Below, piece by piece: positions 1 through 14,400 of a stretch of 64,000 bases of DNA (positions are counted from its first letter, which is position 1; each line of letters starts with the position of its first letter). Source of the stretch: Acorus gramineus (lineage: Eukaryota; Streptophyta; Magnoliopsida; Acorales; Acoraceae); the NCBI GenBank assembly GCA_030737835.1, contig JAUJYN010000012.1:7749003-7813002 (forward strand), written 5' to 3'. The position numbers and the translations under genes are program-made. The notes under the pieces were generated by a model that was not told the DNA's origin, ran no database searches, and saw only the letters and a program-made list of their open reading frames with translations.

Positions 1-1299
1 TATGTTTTGCAACATATTGTACAGAATATCATCTATTCCTGCTTACAGGATAATGTATCTTGTCAATCATGCCAGATAATTGATCGGATAATGAAAAAAC
101 GATACAGAATTGTTTTTAAAAATTATGTCTGCTCAAATTCAGTTGAAAAGTACCTAGAAACCCAATATAGAGCTATGAAAATAAGGTTTAGTGTGAATGT
201 GTACATCAGACTGCAAGTTAACATGCTTTTCAGTGCCATGTGAGTATGTATTGCATACTTATGTGTCGAATTTTGATATCATCGTTGACACCTGACACCT
301 TTTATTTTTAGAATTGATGGTCATCTAATTAATATTCGGATGGTAAATTGTATCACAAAATAAAGAAGAAAGAAAAAAAGAATAAACGTGTGGAGGTCAT
401 AGGAGATGTCCTCACTCCTACCTCAGGTATAGAGGATCCAAGGTTTACACAAAAGATCCCTCACCACTCATTCGATCACAAAAAGACAACAAATTTCTCC
501 GCCTTGAGAACATAAGGAATCCAGTCTCTTAGAAAACATAATATAGGGCCCATCTATCCTCAGATAGCATTCGCTTTTACGAAATAGCATATCATTTCTG
601 ACGAGCCAAAAGCTCAATAGACAACACCTGGAATTAGTTGGGGGAATCTTCCTCTTCCTTTTTTCTGTTGATTTCTGAAGAACTCCCAACATACAATTGA
701 CAGGGAGAAGCACATAGCCTTGCTTCAAGCCGGACTCAGCTTGCCTCAAATAATCCATTGAAATCTCATGAAACATTGGATTTTCACTGAGGAGAGGATC
801 CCCCAAATTTGATTAGCATACTGATAGATGCAATAGAGTGTGAAGGATCCACATTAAGCCTCTTGTAGAAGGACTTCACGGAAAAGCTAACTTGAGGCCT
901 GAAACCATATTGCAGTGCCTTCTTTCTTCTAAGTCCAAATGCACTTCTTCAAGGGATGCTAGAAGGGAGGCAACTTAAGGTTCCATCAAAGCAGTGGACA
1001 CATGTTCCCCTCTAGTTACCCTTAGTATATTGGAGACAACTCCTTATATCAATTTTGCAAGGCCAGATTTAAGTACTTTAATTCTTATGATTACCAATAT
1101 AAGGAAGTATTCTTATTTTTCAGTGAATGGTGGTATGATTCCTACCTTCTCTCAATATATGGAAATTCAGAACAAGTGCTCGCATTTGCTTTTCCTAGTC
1201 ATGTGTGAATGGGTTGATGGATAAGAGTATTTTTGGAGCCTTGTTTTACTAAATCCTCATTAGCTTGGATTGCCCTTATGATTTTGCTTTCCAGTGCAG
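1..1299. other. Intron of SEC10, no exon recognised
   Basis: This stretch precedes the first SEC10 exon I can recognise and is best read as intron. No SEC10 coding block is visible in it. Positions 363-970 differ in texture from the flanks and carry an unrecognised 112-codon open frame on the minus strand (468-806). It may be a degraded dispersed repeat. I assign no function. Confidence 0.5.
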
Positions 1300-4200
1300 T
1301 TCAACAGGGGGACTAGTGCCATGCAACATTATGTGGCAACTCGGCCAATGTTTATTGATGTCGAAGTAATGAACGCAGACATCAAGTTAGTTCTTGGGGA
1401 TCATGGTTTGCAATCTGGTCCTACTAGCATTGCCCGTGGTCTGACAGCATTATATAAAGAAATCACAGGTTTACTAAATTGCCTCCGTATATAAGATTGA
1501 AGATGACATAAATTTCTGTATTGGTTGATAGTTTTATAATTCATTTTTCAGAGACTGTAAGAAAAGAAGCTGCCACTATAAACACTGTATTCCCGTCTCC
1601 CAATGATGTCATGTCAATCCTTGTGCAGGTACGTATATCTTGGTTCTTCTAACTTGCACAAACACAAACGCAATATGGGCACACACACAATAGGCACAAA
1701 CCCACAGTCAATTTTTCATGTGTATTTTCATTAATTAATATGATCCTGACTGAAGTGGCATAGGCTTCGTTGAGCCTTTATTCGAGGGCCTACAATTGTT
1801 GAGTGTCTGACATATATGTGAACTGCATCAATTGCAGAGAGTCCTAGAGCAAAGGGTAACAGCAATTCTGGACAAATTATTGGTGAAACCATCCCTTGTG
1901 AACTTACCTCCTGTTGAAGAAGGGGGGCTTTTGCTTGTACGTTGAATTCTTTTTGTACTCTTTTTTGTCCTATGTGCTTCTAAGGCCTAATTCTAATTGC
2001 TAATTGTGGTGATGCCGCAGTACCTTAGAATTTTAGCAGTGGCATTTGAGAAGACTCAGGAACTTGCTAAAGAGCTAAGATCTGTGGGTTGTGGAGACTT
2101 GGATGTTGAGGGTACTGTGATGCTTTTGCAAGCCTCTCTCTCTCTCTCTCTTTGTATAATGGTTCTGGATTGATGTTGCACTCTTGCATATTCCATATGA
2201 GCAGTCTATGTTTTTTAACAGTTGCATATTTTTGTTTGGCAATTTTTCATTGACAAGCAGTTAGGAGTATATCACTTGTTTTGGACTTTCTCTAACATCT
2301 TATCTTACCATTGCGCCAACTTAGATCAATTATTGATAGTGGATGTAGCTTGAAAATTAACTGAAGAAATTTAGAACAGTTTTTTTGTACTTCTAGGAGT
2401 TTAAATGTGCTGCTAAATGCTATGATGAGAGGAGGGGGGCACTGTTTAAATGCACCAGGTTTTTCTTTTTTCCAACAATATGCATAAATATATTCCAAGA
2501 TTTGAAGTTTTTTTTATAAAAAAAACTGAAACCTTTAATCCATGGTTCTTCATTGAAGTGCTCATGTAATTGCCTAGATGTTGGCCATCACTTTTGTTGT
2601 GTGTTTTGTTGAGGCAAATACAGTAATGGAGAATCCAAATTTTGGTTGGTGTAGTGTTTTGTCGGTGGCATATCTATATAATAATAAAAAAGCTTTTGAT
2701 CATTTTTTGTATGATTTTAGGTAATCATTATTGTTGTTTTGGGAGTTCGATGCAATGAAACCTGCAAATTCTTGTGGTTTTGGGTTATTGATTAAGTGAA
2801 ATTTGCAGCTTGCTTACCCATTTATTTTAACAGCTTTATCATTGGTTCAGGTCTCACAGAGTCTATTTTTCCTGTCCACAAGGATGAGTACCCGGAATAT
2901 GAGCAGGCATCTCTTAGGCAGCTCTATCAAGCAAAGGTATCATGTTAGCTTTTACTTGTTTAAATCCAGTATCTGATTTGGGCTGCCAGTCTTCAGTTCA
3001 ACAATTGATTAGTTTTACATTTTAATATAATTTTCTTGGCTGCCAGATGGAAGAATTACGTGCTGAAAGTCAGCAACAATCTGACTCAAGTGGGACAACA
3101 TCGCGTTCGAAAGCGACTTCAACTATGCCTTCCCACATGCAGATATCTGTTACTGTAGCAACAGAGTTTGTACGGTGGAATGAGGAGGCAATTTCTAGAT
3201 GTACTTTGTTTTCCTCTCAGGTTAGTCTCTTCAATATCTTTTTCATCTATGATTTTGGTACAAAAAACTGACACAATGATACATCTAATTCTTCGGTTTA
3301 GATGCTAATTATGAAATTGGAAGATATCAAAAAGTTTGTGATGCTGTGTTCCTAAATTAGTTATTTGAATCTATTAATGAGATTTTGGATGGTTCATTTA
3401 TTAGGTGTTTGCTTTATGAAATTAGTGTGAGTAGAAACAAATGGAATAATGTTATATTCAACAATGGAGGTCGAAAGGTCTCTTATATAGATACAAGATG
3501 TACAAAACCCTAGAAATAGAAAAAGACCAAAAAACCCATGAGAAAAATTCGAGGGGAGGCCTGCGGCCTTTTGGAGGCGTTGCCCCAGAACTCCCGGGCC
3601 TCTGGGAATAAGGCCAACATGCTTATATAATGACTCCAATTGTGTGCTGATGTCTCTTAGACCTCAAGGGGGGAGTATTCTTCTAACTGTTTGAACATCA
3701 TTTTTTTCTTCTTCTGTTCAAACGAAACTGGCCTCTTAAATGCAAAAACGGATCAATTCTGTCAAATCTTTAATCCATTTATCTTGCCAAATCATTCATC
3801 ATCTGTTTTCTTCATCTAAATATTTGATTTCCAAGTAGCTCAGTGATTAGGAAAGTGGACTTGATCGTTCTTTGTTCCATTCTTCAAACTAGAATTATTT
3901 GTCCTTTTTTTTTATTTTTAATCTACCCGATTTATGTGTGTTATATTGGATAAATATTCTTCAATATATATTATTGTTGCCTAGATTCTATTTTGAGAAT
4001 ATTGATTATTTTGTTGATTTCATTTTTCTGAAATCTCCCAAATCAGATCTTTTTTCATGCTGGACCTTGCTCCTTTTGAATGCCCTTGTTGTCTATTTGA
4101 TCATCCATGGATATTTTCAAATTGCTTGTTGCTTTTGTTTATCTTATGATTGAATCTTAAGCTTGTCCGGATGTTCCATCCTCCCACAGTTAACATAAAC

Positions 4201-7200
4201 AATTGGTTCATTTTCCTAGAGGTCATGTGCCCTTACTAGTGATGTTCCATCTTCTCAAGCTTCAATTGGTTCCAAAAGAGGCCCAGGTCAAACACAAATC
4301 CTAATCAAAGTCTAGGATTTGTAACTCTATAACTAGTGGTGGGACGACACAATACAGAGTTTTTTTTTCCTTCCTTTTTCATTGATTCTTTTCTTACCAC
4401 TATTTACATATGAAAATGCCCAAACCTATCTATACAAATGATGCACGTGAAAAAGAATTTAACAACTAATCATTTGTACCTTCCTTATTGAGCACAATGT
4501 AGAAATGGGGCACATTTTCTCCACTAATTACCTGAACGCTATAATCTGAAGTTTGAAATGACATGCATTTGGTATGCTACACAGCCATAAGGATTCAGAT
4601 GATGCTGCATTTTTGTATCAGTAAGATTAGGCAACTTGATACATTGATGAAAACTGGAAAATCTTGGTTTTTTTATAATGCTTACATGTTTTATATTGGT
4701 ATTGGTTTCAGCTTAACCTTCACCTTATATATATATATACACACACTAATTATGTGACAAACAGGTTAAAATTGTTATTGTGGTTGATGTGATTACCAGG
4801 ATTTTTTTTTGTGTGCGGGCATGTGTGTCCTGGATGATTTTTGTGTATATGCCACATGTAACATGGCAAGAATGATATACATGGCAAGTGTGGTATTTTC
4901 ACTTCGCCAAGCATGCCAGATATGAGAATCCTTGAAAAACCCAAACTCCTAACACGCTGGCTAGTTGATGGACATGTTTATGTATATATGTTTAAATTGA
5001 TATTGTTATGTTAGCACAAGTCATCATCTCCAAGCAATAATTTGAATGGTGCTAGTATTTAGTGTAATTTCATTTAATTCCTTGGACCACCTACACAGAG
5101 TAGCATTTTTTATGTTTTGATGCTCTTATGGTACTGCCTTGATTTCTTTCTGCACTTTTTTTTTTGTTTATTCCTACATTGATTTTTACTGACACCAATT
5201 TTATTTCAGCCTGCTGATCTGGCAAATAACGTGAAATTGGTGTTCACTTGCTTGCTCGATCAAGTAAGTTGATCTTCTATCTTCATCAACAATTAGTGCC
5301 CACAATTTATGTCATTCTGCTATATCCCTATATTCACATCTACAGGTAAGCCAATATACAACTGAAGGACTGGAGCGAGCTAGAGAGGGTTTGAATGAAG
5401 CTGCAGCTTTGAGGGAAAGATTTGTGATTGGTGCCAGTGTCAGTAGAAGGGTGGCTGCAGCAGCTGCTTCTGCTGTATGATACTGTTTCACTTAACCTTC
5501 ACTCATAAATCGTAATGCTAGATTTTATCCTGAAGAACAATCCAGTCCAGTGGGAAAGCATGGAACTTTTCTTGCATTACTATGGAATAATTACCTTTAT
5601 TGGAGTTTAGCATGAGAATAACTAATCAGTTTCGAATTTCAGGCCGAGGCTGCTGCTGCTGCGGGCGAAACCAGTTTTAAATCTTTCATGGTGGCTGTGC
5701 AACGTTGTGCTAGCAGTGTGGCCATTGTTCAACAAGTATGATCTGTGTATGCATAACAAAGCCTTTGCTTGTTTCAAGTTGAGCTAAACAGATATGGATA
5801 TTAATGCTTCTCTTCTTTTTTTTCCAGTATTTTATGAACTCTATTTCTCGACTTTTGTTACCTATCGATGGTGCTCATGTTGCTTCCTGCGATGAAATGA
5901 GTACGACTATGTTAAATATGGAAAACACTGCATATAAAGGATTACAACAATGTATTGACACCATAATGGCTGAGGTTTGTGCTCAAACTCCATCTATACA
6001 ATTGAGTAGTTTGAATAGTTGTGTCCTATTAATCCATCTGTCCCTTATCATTGTGATATATTTTTTTGGATGAGTAACAAACATCAGCTTGTGAGGCCTT
6101 TCTCTGGTGTGCTGTTTGATTTGATCCAAACCTTGTGCAGGTAGAAAGATTGCTTTCTGCAGAACAGAAGACAACCGATTACCGGTCACCCGATGATGGA
6201 AATGTTCCTGATCATCGGCCAACAAATGCATGCACAAGGTTTGTTTGGCTTTAGAAATTTTCATCTTATGTTATTGTAAATTGAGTCATTCTGATTGGAT
6301 TAATTGGTCTGGATTGATTGTCAGAGTTGTTGCATATCTATCTCGAGTTTTAGATGCTGCATTCAATGCTCTAGAAGGGACAAACAAACAAGCTTTCTTG
6401 ACTGAAGTGGTAAACAAAGCAATCTATTTGTTACCTTCTGCAAATGACAAAAGTGTTACGTTTTTCTCCGTTTCTTATTGATGTAGCATAAACAAACTTT
6501 TATAGCGTGATTTCTAATAAATAGCTGTATACATGTATATTTTCCACTTATGGTTGTCATTCTATAAATGCATGTTTTTTATTCATTGATTTTTAGGCAC
6601 AACAGTAAATGTGTTGGGATCACTAGTTTTGTTGTTGCTTTGTTCTTTTTCTAACATGTGAATTTGTTTGTTTTCCTGCAATAGACATCTTTATTATTAT
6701 TTTAGATTGGTGCTTCTTACAATTATATCTTTTTCTGATTATTGATATCTTATAATTGTAGGGAAATCAGTTGCACAGAGTTTTAGTTAGTCATTGGCAA
6801 AAGTTCACATTTAATGCCAGGTGATTGTCCATTTTCTTTATGTGATCATTTTGTTCATTGAAATCACTTGAGAAGTTCACATTTAGCCATGAAACTTTTT
6901 TACTTTCATCTTTTTTTTTTCATAAATATTAAGAAAATTATGAATGAATAATTTTTTTAGGTGGTATTTGTTAAACTGGTAAAATAACTATAAATGATGA
7001 TAGCTTATTTAGGCATTGAAAATTCTGTTTGGAAAAGCAATTATTTTAGTGCTTAATTAAGTGATAAGCATTGGAAACTTTGTTTGGTAAATAGAAACCA
7101 TAACTTACTGAAACTTCAAAACTTTCACATTTATCCTTTTAATTTGCTTGTTTTCTCTATTTTAGTTCTTTTAATCAGAAAGCAAAGTATACATTAAAAT

Positions 7201-10177
7201 TATCAAATGTGTAGAACTAACTGTTAGTATTAGAGCCATCTCATATTATTGTCATGGTTTTTTAACGATTAATTCTTTGATTTTTCGGAATAGTGAAAAA
7301 TCAAATGGTTGTTTTGGGACTGAATTAATTAGAGGGTTTTTACATTTTCCAGGGCTCAAAAAAGAAAATAAGAGGGATTGAAGTCTGAAAATAAAATTTA
7401 AGATTTCTATTGATCCCTAATCAGCATAGCATGTCAATGAATCAAGGGGAAAAAATTATGGTTTTCCAGTTAAAGAAAATGGTGGGTCATTTTTACTGAT
7501 TTTTCATATTGACAATAAAATGGGTGTTTTTATCGTTGATTTCTAAATAATGGCACCTAAACGAAAGGCTTATTTGTTTATTGGATTTCAAATTAATGAC
7601 AAATAAATAGCACAAGGTAACTGTTTGATCATTTCCTAATTCACGGAGGCCATGGAGTAGCGGTCCTTGCAGATGGTATTTAAGGACGTGCTTAGATCCA
7701 GGTCAGGGATTTGGGTTCTGCCAAAGAGAGAGAAGGATAAAGAAGAAATAAACATAAAATTTCTTGATTTTTAATAAAGATCATTGGTCTCTTCATTTGA
7801 AAAGTTGTGGGTCTTTTTTTTGGGGGGAGGGGTTGGGTGTGGTTGGGTTGGGTGCCCAGGGAGAGGGATCATCTGTCTATGGCCTAGAAGAAAGGGTGTG
7901 TTGAGAAGGAGAAACTAGATTTTTCAATGAGTCATGAAATAATAAAAATGGGTACCTGTGTCCCAACTGAACCAGGAAACCACTTTAAGTTAAGGGCATT
8001 GTTTTAAGTAAAAGCTTCTTTTAAAAGGTGCTGTTACTACAAATCCTATTAATAAATGGGTATTTGGCCACTATCCTTATCACTTTTTAAGTTATAAGAA
8101 ATAAAACATGTGGTTACGAAACATTCCCTTGCTACTGTCATTGGATTGAAGGTATTCACGTTGTCGTAAAAGCAACGTCATCTCTGTCAAATCTTTTCTT
8201 AAATTTATCACTGATAGAGATGTAAGGTGGGCCATGGGTTCCATTGAAAATCCAGGGGTTTCATGTGGCTGGTGTTGCATAAGTGGATTCTCTCCCAAGA
8301 AAATCTTAATGTAATAGGTTGGTGGGTGGCTTCAAAATGCTGAATGTGTTTCCACTAAGTACTATGTTAAAACTATTAATTACCTCTTTGTATGATGCCA
8401 TGGACAACCCAATTTGGTACAACGTTATGGCAAGGTTCCATTTAATGTTGCCTCGATGTGGAATTCATTAGGAGTTCACTCCTGAAATAGGTGAGAAATT
8501 CAATGGTGTTGCAGTCTTGTTGGTGCCATTTGTTTTATGCTGGTTGAGTTGGTTGGAAAGATATAATAGAATTTTCAATGAGTTCACTCTAGGTGGAGAA
8601 ATTCAATGGAGTTGCATCTTGTTGGTGCCATTTGTCTTATGCTGGTTGATTTGGTTGGAAAGATATAATAGAAACTGTAAGCATCCAACATAGATGGCAA
8701 ATCAAGCCAGGAGCTTGTGTTTCTGCGGACATCAAAAAGGGTTGAAAAGTTGTAATTCTTATGTGATACAGTTGTATGTTGGGAAATATGATCTTTATTT
8801 GTCATTGTAACTCCAGGGCTCACCAGGAATTACATTTTGGAGGAGGTAAGGCATCTGAGTCTCACACCATGTAGACGGTTTCAACTGCTGTTATAATAAT
8901 ATTACAGATGGTGAGCTCTCACCTTTCTTAAAAAATACACACATCAGTATCTTTCAGTTAATGGTAGTTGAGATTTGGGCACAATCTGAATCTCAATATA
9001 ATAAGTATTCTTGGCTTGAATGTGATTCGCTTAAAATTATAAGGTGGATAGATGCAGTTTGATAAATGTTCAACATGTCCATACTATCTAAGTCCATGTT
9101 CTACTATTATATACATACGGAGCAAAACTCTGAAGGATAATACTAGAATGGAGTGTGTATCACGAAGCTTAAAGGATCTTTCTATGGTGAAAATAATAGT
9201 AGAGCATAATCATAGATGGTATGGAATGTTGCACATTTTTTGAACTGCACGTGTAAGAAAAATTGAGTGGATCAGGGCCAAGAATCCCAGTAAGAGTTGG
9301 AGGTATGAGAAGGTGCAGATGGAGATTGTCAAGATGGTAATGAAAAGAAATTTACCGTGGGAATGAAACTCTGTATATATATTGTAGGATTTATAATACA
9401 GATGCAAAATCATTGCAGGAACAAACTTTCCTGATTTGAGTTTAAAGTTTATCATACAAGTTTCTTCCCAATAAGCTTGGATGTAAAATTTGTTCTATTT
9501 ATTACAAGCCTCTTTTAGAAATGGTACATTTGGAAAATTTTTGTGCCCGTGATACTCTTAATGAAAAACACCCCATCACCCGATGCATGACATTGATACA
9601 AAGGAAAATTTCATATAGAGGCTTGCGTATTAATTCATGTGCCTTCTAAATGCATAGGGAAAATATTTATTCTCACAATTCTTTTTTGTTTCTATACTTG
9701 CCAATCTACTTTTGTAGTGGTGGTTTGCGGCTGAAGCGTGATATTACAGAGTATGGTGAGTTTGTTCGCAGCTTCAATGCACCCTCAATTGATGAGAAAT
9801 TTGAATTATTGGGCATGTAAGTGGCTTTTCAACCTTTATTTTTTAAGTTTTTGTGAAGTGTGCATGTAAATGAAATGTGGGCAAGAAATTTAACTAGTGA
9901 ATGGACTATGCTTTTAGTGTGGCTAATGTCTTCATCGTCGCACCTGAAAGTCTTGCTTCCCTTTTTGAGGGAACTCCAAGCATCAAGAAAGACGCATTAA
10001 GGTACGTTTAGTTAATTGGAAATACATGTTTATGAGATTAAACAATTTTATAAAATGATAGGCAAGAGGCATAGCAATCATCGTTTTTGTGTTCTTAACA
10101 GGTTCATTCAACTGAGGGAGGACTTCAAAACCGCTAAGATTGCGTCCAGGTTGAGTAACTTGACAGCTGAGACATAG
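1300..10177 (+). CDS. SEC10: Exocyst complex subunit SEC10 (3' part; 5' end outside window)
   Basis: SEC10 is a subunit of the octameric exocyst, which tethers secretory vesicles to the plasma membrane and in plants serves pollen tubes, root hairs and cell plates. I read sixteen exons: 1300-1468, 1552-1628, 1838-1936, 2021-2111, 2851-2936, 3047-3220, 5210-5263, 5346-5474, 5643-5735, 5828-5974, 6141-6238, 6325-6409, 6762-6820, 9718-9816, 9918-10001, 10102-10177. All have GT-AG borders and compatible phases, giving 539 residues and a TAG stop. Recognisable stretches are HYVATRPMFIDVEVMNAD, RVLEQRVTAILDKLL, KDEYPEYEQASLRQLYQAK, VTVATEFVRWNEEAISRCT, an Ala-rich SRRVAAAAASAAEAAAAAGE helix and a SGGLRLKRDITEYGEFVRSF block. 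These lie in the Sec10 domain common to the family. Plant SEC10 is about 830 residues, so roughly the N-terminal third is missing to the left. The first visible exon could instead begin at 1295. The next gene is convergent. Confidence 0.95.
3221..5209. other. Large SEC10 intron with a possible LTR-like fragment
   Basis: This 1,989-bp intron lies between the exon ending in the FSSQ block and the exon starting PADLANN. Positions about 3405-3665 include a GC-rich patch (3551-3610) and the phrase ggaggtcgaaaggtctctta, which resembles the ends of some plant LTR sequences, but I find no borders. Near 3835 there is a tRNA-like phrase, gtagctcagtgattagg, that could be a SINE relic. A short TA/CA microsatellite lies at 4727-4746. 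No gene is seen. Confidence 0.4.
8100..8720 (+). mobile_element. LINE relic (zinc-binding RT tail) in SEC10 intron
   Basis: Plus-strand fragments read like the C-terminal region after the reverse transcriptase of plant L1-type LINEs. One is SVKSFLKFITDRDVRW near 8169. Another is CWLSWLERYNRIFNEF near 8535, matching the W-x-x-W-L-E-R-x-N-R-x-F signature. The reading frame is broken by stops. The second block is duplicated in tandem at 8473-8580 and 8581-8684. Near 8985-9050 a further piece (WLECDSLKIIRWI) resembles the RNase H part of such elements. I see no intact borders or target duplication, so this is an old truncated copy in the same orientation as SEC10. Confidence 0.6.
8473..8684 (+). 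repeat. Tandem duplication of about 105 bp
   Basis: Two adjacent, slightly diverged copies (8473-8580 and 8581-8684) share agttcact...gagaaattcaatgg and ttggttggaaagatataatag. They lie inside the LINE relic. Confidence 0.75.
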
Positions 10178-11462
10178 ACCCACCAAGTCGATGGCCTATA
10201 AGACTTGATAGTAAAGGTGATGTGAGCTTCCAGTACTTTCAGTCTGTTCCATATGATTATCTGCTGCTGATTAATGCCATCTTTTTATCTTTTTTGGATC
10301 AGGAAAGGGTGGTCATTAACTATTCAATGTATCATTTTCTCATTTCATTTTACAACCAGAACTGCCATGCAGAATCAGAAAACTAGGTTTTGGGTTTGGT
10401 ACGCAATATTTTTTCGTTCTTGCTTCTCCTTTGTGTTGATAAGTTTGGAGTTTGTTCTTTAACTGTTATTATTGGATGGTGTATATGATTTTTTATTTCT
10501 TTTTTCAGCAGTATCCAATGATTATGTACCTCACAGTATGCTACAATTTTAGACTGAATTTTTTTATTGACATGAAACTTCCAATATCATATTCATCTAT
10601 GATAAATTGCGTACAAATCAAGCATTTCTGTTTTACCTTCGCTTGGTAGTTTTGTCAAGAATTTCAAATCAAAATCTGAACGTTTTAGTAGTATAAAAAA
10701 ATGTTGGGAAACCCTTTAATCATGGAATAACATGTTTGAAGTGTATTTTCTTTTTCCCTGTGAAGGGTGTCAGTTTAGTTACTTTCAAGAGCATCAAGGG
10801 GTCATCTCATCTTTTATTTTGACCACATTAAGAAGACTACAAGGATACTGCAATCATATTATGGGTGAAGTCCGGTTCATTGGCCACATTAAAAATACCA
10901 TAACGTGACACACAAAATCTCTGTAAGGTAGAAAGATGTCACAGAAGTGGGACAAATATGTTTTAGGAAAATGTTCACACTTTAAAGTTCGTCGTTAAAA
11001 AAACAATGCACGCTAACACCAAAAACTGTGTGTGCCATTGACATGGCAATTTTGCATTGGTGAATGTAGGATTTTTCCTGTGTTGATTATATCATAATTT
11101 TTGGTTTAGTCTAACTGCAATCGGATTATGGGTGCAAATGGGATATACATGTTTCATTTTTTAAACATTGGTTACAAGCTTGTTTCAAAGCACGTGAATA
11201 AGATCGATTCACATTATATCTCATTGGAGGCCACTTTAAAGGTAAAATAAATGAGAAACATGTTCTATCCACTATTTTTTTTTCTTTCAAAATAAGACTA
11301 TAAATGTCTTAACTTAACAGAAGTTGAGAAGAACAAAAACACAGAAAAAGATCACCCTTAAAACTCACTTCCGTGCATTATGACATCAAACAAAAGATAT
11401 AAGTCGATTGTGTTACGATAGAACGTATCATTTTTCAATAAAATAAAATAAAAATCAACCTC
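10178..11462. other. Convergent spacer between SEC10 and GNL2-like gene
   Basis: This spacer holds the 3' untranslated ends of two convergent genes. I see no convincing gene. Short open frames at 10274-10649 lack any family signature. The sequence is plain AT-rich DNA. Confidence 0.7.
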
Positions 11463-14400
11463 CTAGAAGTCGTCCTCAGGGAAGAGTTCATCCTTGATGG
11501 AGGGAGAGATCCACTGGATCTGAATATTAGTGATGTCCCAGAGCTCATCCCCCTCCCTCTGCACCAACACCCCCTTCTCCTTCATCTCCACTATCATCCT
11601 CTTCAACAACTCAGTCACCATCTCCCTCATCATCACCATCTCCTCCTCTCTCTCCTCTGTCTCTTCCTCCCCCTCCTCCTCCTCCTCCCCCCCCAAATGA
11701 GTCTTCATGCAGGTGTCCATCCTCCTCAACAGCCCCAACCAAAAGGTCCTGAAGTCAGGGGCCTCGGATATGGGTTTGAGGAAGAGGAGATAGACGTCGA
11801 CCATGAGTTCCATTGCCATGCGAAGCGTCGATTCCATGCTCCTCGTCTCCCTCCACGCGCCCTCGCCACGCCTCGCGTAGTCCACCGTCTTCGAGTGCAG
11901 GTCGTCCACCATCGCCTGCACCAGGTTGAAGCAGCACACGCTGCTCTGCGCCGGGAGCTCCAGCTCTTCTGCCGCCAACCTTATGCACCTGAAAAATCAT
12001 ACATTTATCTGATGATATTTTGAATGGGTTTTTTAGTTTCCATCCCCTATAAAATTAGTGAATCATTGAAAGGCACATGCAAAAAATTATTAATCTCTTG
12101 TAAAGTTACTCTATCTTATTAAAAACCCAATGTTTAGTTTTTGTCCATTCTAAATAAATATATTATTTAAAAACCCATCTAAATTACACATTGTTTAATA
12201 TATTGCAAAAACTGTTCATACTAGTTTCGTATCAATCATTTTTTAATGATTTTTAAAGATATAACTAAACTTTTTACAAAGGCGGTTACAATTTATGAGG
12301 GTATTAAATATAATTTTTTTGATGTGTTTTTTTTAACAATTTAGCTGTTTAGGAGGGGTAGAAAATAAATAATCCGAAATGGTTGAGTTTTTTTTAATAA
12401 GATGTAATAACTTTATAAAGTATTAATAATCAATTCAATTTTTTGAGGTTTTTTTTTAATAATTGCTTGTTTTCCTAGGGGTGAACACTAAATAACCCTT
12501 GATAAATATTTGAAATAGTAAGTTATCCCTGCAGCCCCAATCTAGGTAACCACAAGCAATTCAACAATAGATAATTATTCTAGTATTGGTAAAGAATACA
12601 TCATTTTTTGTTTGGTTGTGTTTTTTGTTATTTTCATTATGAAATATAAATTTTTTTGTTATTTAGTTGATAATTAATAAGTTGTGGATAAAATATGAAT
12701 AAAAATTTATAAAAGGTAAAAAATTAATTTGACATGTAAATTTATTAATTTAATAATAAAAGTAACGACATGTGATTTTTAACTTGTATACCCCTTTTTA
12801 TATCAGTAGAATAAATTGAGTGGAACAAAATTACAGAGGGAGCCTTAAATAACAATATCATCTTATTTTCATTTATTCTGGCATAGCTATACATTTTATT
12901 CATTTCAAACAAACAACTTTTTTTATCTTATTCTCCTTTATTCCTCCTCTATTCTTCCGTCCAAACAGGGGGCATAGATAACTAATTCAACCTACATATA
13001 GTATTACCGGTGGAATAACTAATTCTCTGTTATGTTGTTTTATTAGTTATTTTTACTGGAAAAATATAATAATAATAATTTTTTTTGTTTAAAATTAAAA
13101 TGTAAATAAATGTGAATAAGAAGCGAAGACGTGTTGGCCCACCCTTACTCCAGTGAAAAAAAGACTTTGAGTGAAATCATCGACTAGAAGGTTGGAATAT
13201 TGATACTAGCTATTTTTTTCCGATCGCATCACCTCTTATTTCTAACATGTAAATATGTGATTATTATATCCCACCAACTATTGTTCATATTTAAGTAAGT
13301 CAATTATAATATTAATAATATTTGAATTTAGTAGCAGATATTACCTGCGCAGCGCCGCAATGGCATGGTTCCGTATCTCCTCGCGCCGCACCAGGCTCGT
13401 CTTGCGCAGCACATCTGCGAGCCGAAGGAACGCCCCGGCCGACCCTCCCCCCTTCATCGCCCCATTCCCATCCTCCATCGACACGACGCTCCAGTTGTGC
13501 CCGGGGTCCGAGTTCCCCGACCTGTGCCACTCGATCAGGCGATCCACGGACCCGGCCAACGCGTCGAGGATCTCGACGCTGCGCTCGACGGGTGCGAGCC
13601 TCAGCGCGGCGAGCCCAAACGCGGATTCCAACACAAACGCGTAGTTGAGCCCGGTGATATTCGCGCCTCCGCCGTCCGTTAAAAGGCCTATCACCGCCTC
13701 GCACGCGCCGTCGAACGTCTCCGGGTGACGTCCCGCCACGGTTATCAAATGCAGCAGAGTCTTCCACCCGTTCTGCGTCTGTACGTTCGCGCCGTTCGCG
13801 CGCAATATCCTGCGCGCGCACTCGAACACCGCCTCGCACGACGAGTCGACCGCCTCCTTGTCGAGCTTCCACGCGAGCGCGACCGACCGGAACATCAGTT
13901 CCTCCGCGTCCCTGTCTGGCGCACGCGGCGCGCACGCCTGGAAGAGCCTCACGCATATCTCGAGCAGCGCGACGACCGCCTTTTCCCCGAAGGGCGTCGT
14001 CGATAGGAGCGGGACTTGCTCGCCCACCGCCGACAAGTGCTCGATGAAATACGGCCACAGCTCGGTGAAGCGGTGGAGGTTGGCGGAGGCCATGGAGACG
14101 ATGAGCTCCCAGCAGAACCCAACGGTCTCCTCCTCCTCGACGGGTGTGTTGAACTTCTGCCCCTTCCCGGCTGCCGCGAAGACGAGTGCGCGCACGAGCG
14201 CGAGCGCGGACTTCGCGGGGAGGCTCGCGCTCTCGCTGAAGATGGACCCGATCTTGCATTGCTGGATGATCTTCAGATTGTGCTCCAGCTCCCCTCCTGC
14301 GAGCACCATTGACTCCGCGCCGCTCTCGAACGAGAGGAACTGCGAGAACCGCCCGATGAGCCCTCCCGAGGACGCGTGGCGCGCGCCGCTGCGCGCGGCC

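Larger units (their letters stand above)
6821..9717. other. Largest SEC10 intron (2.9 kb)
   Basis: This intron separates the exon coding FNA from the exon coding SGGLRLKRD. It is AT-rich on the left (6821-7640) with no recognised gene. A LINE relic follows at 8100-8720, with possible further LINE-derived sequence to about 9250, and then unmarked AT-rich sequence up to the acceptor at 9717. The junctions on both sides are GT-AG. Confidence 0.7.

Noticed and set aside
468..806. 112-codon minus-strand open frame at the left edge
   Set aside because: No family signature and no splice context; probably repeat debris in a SEC10 intron.
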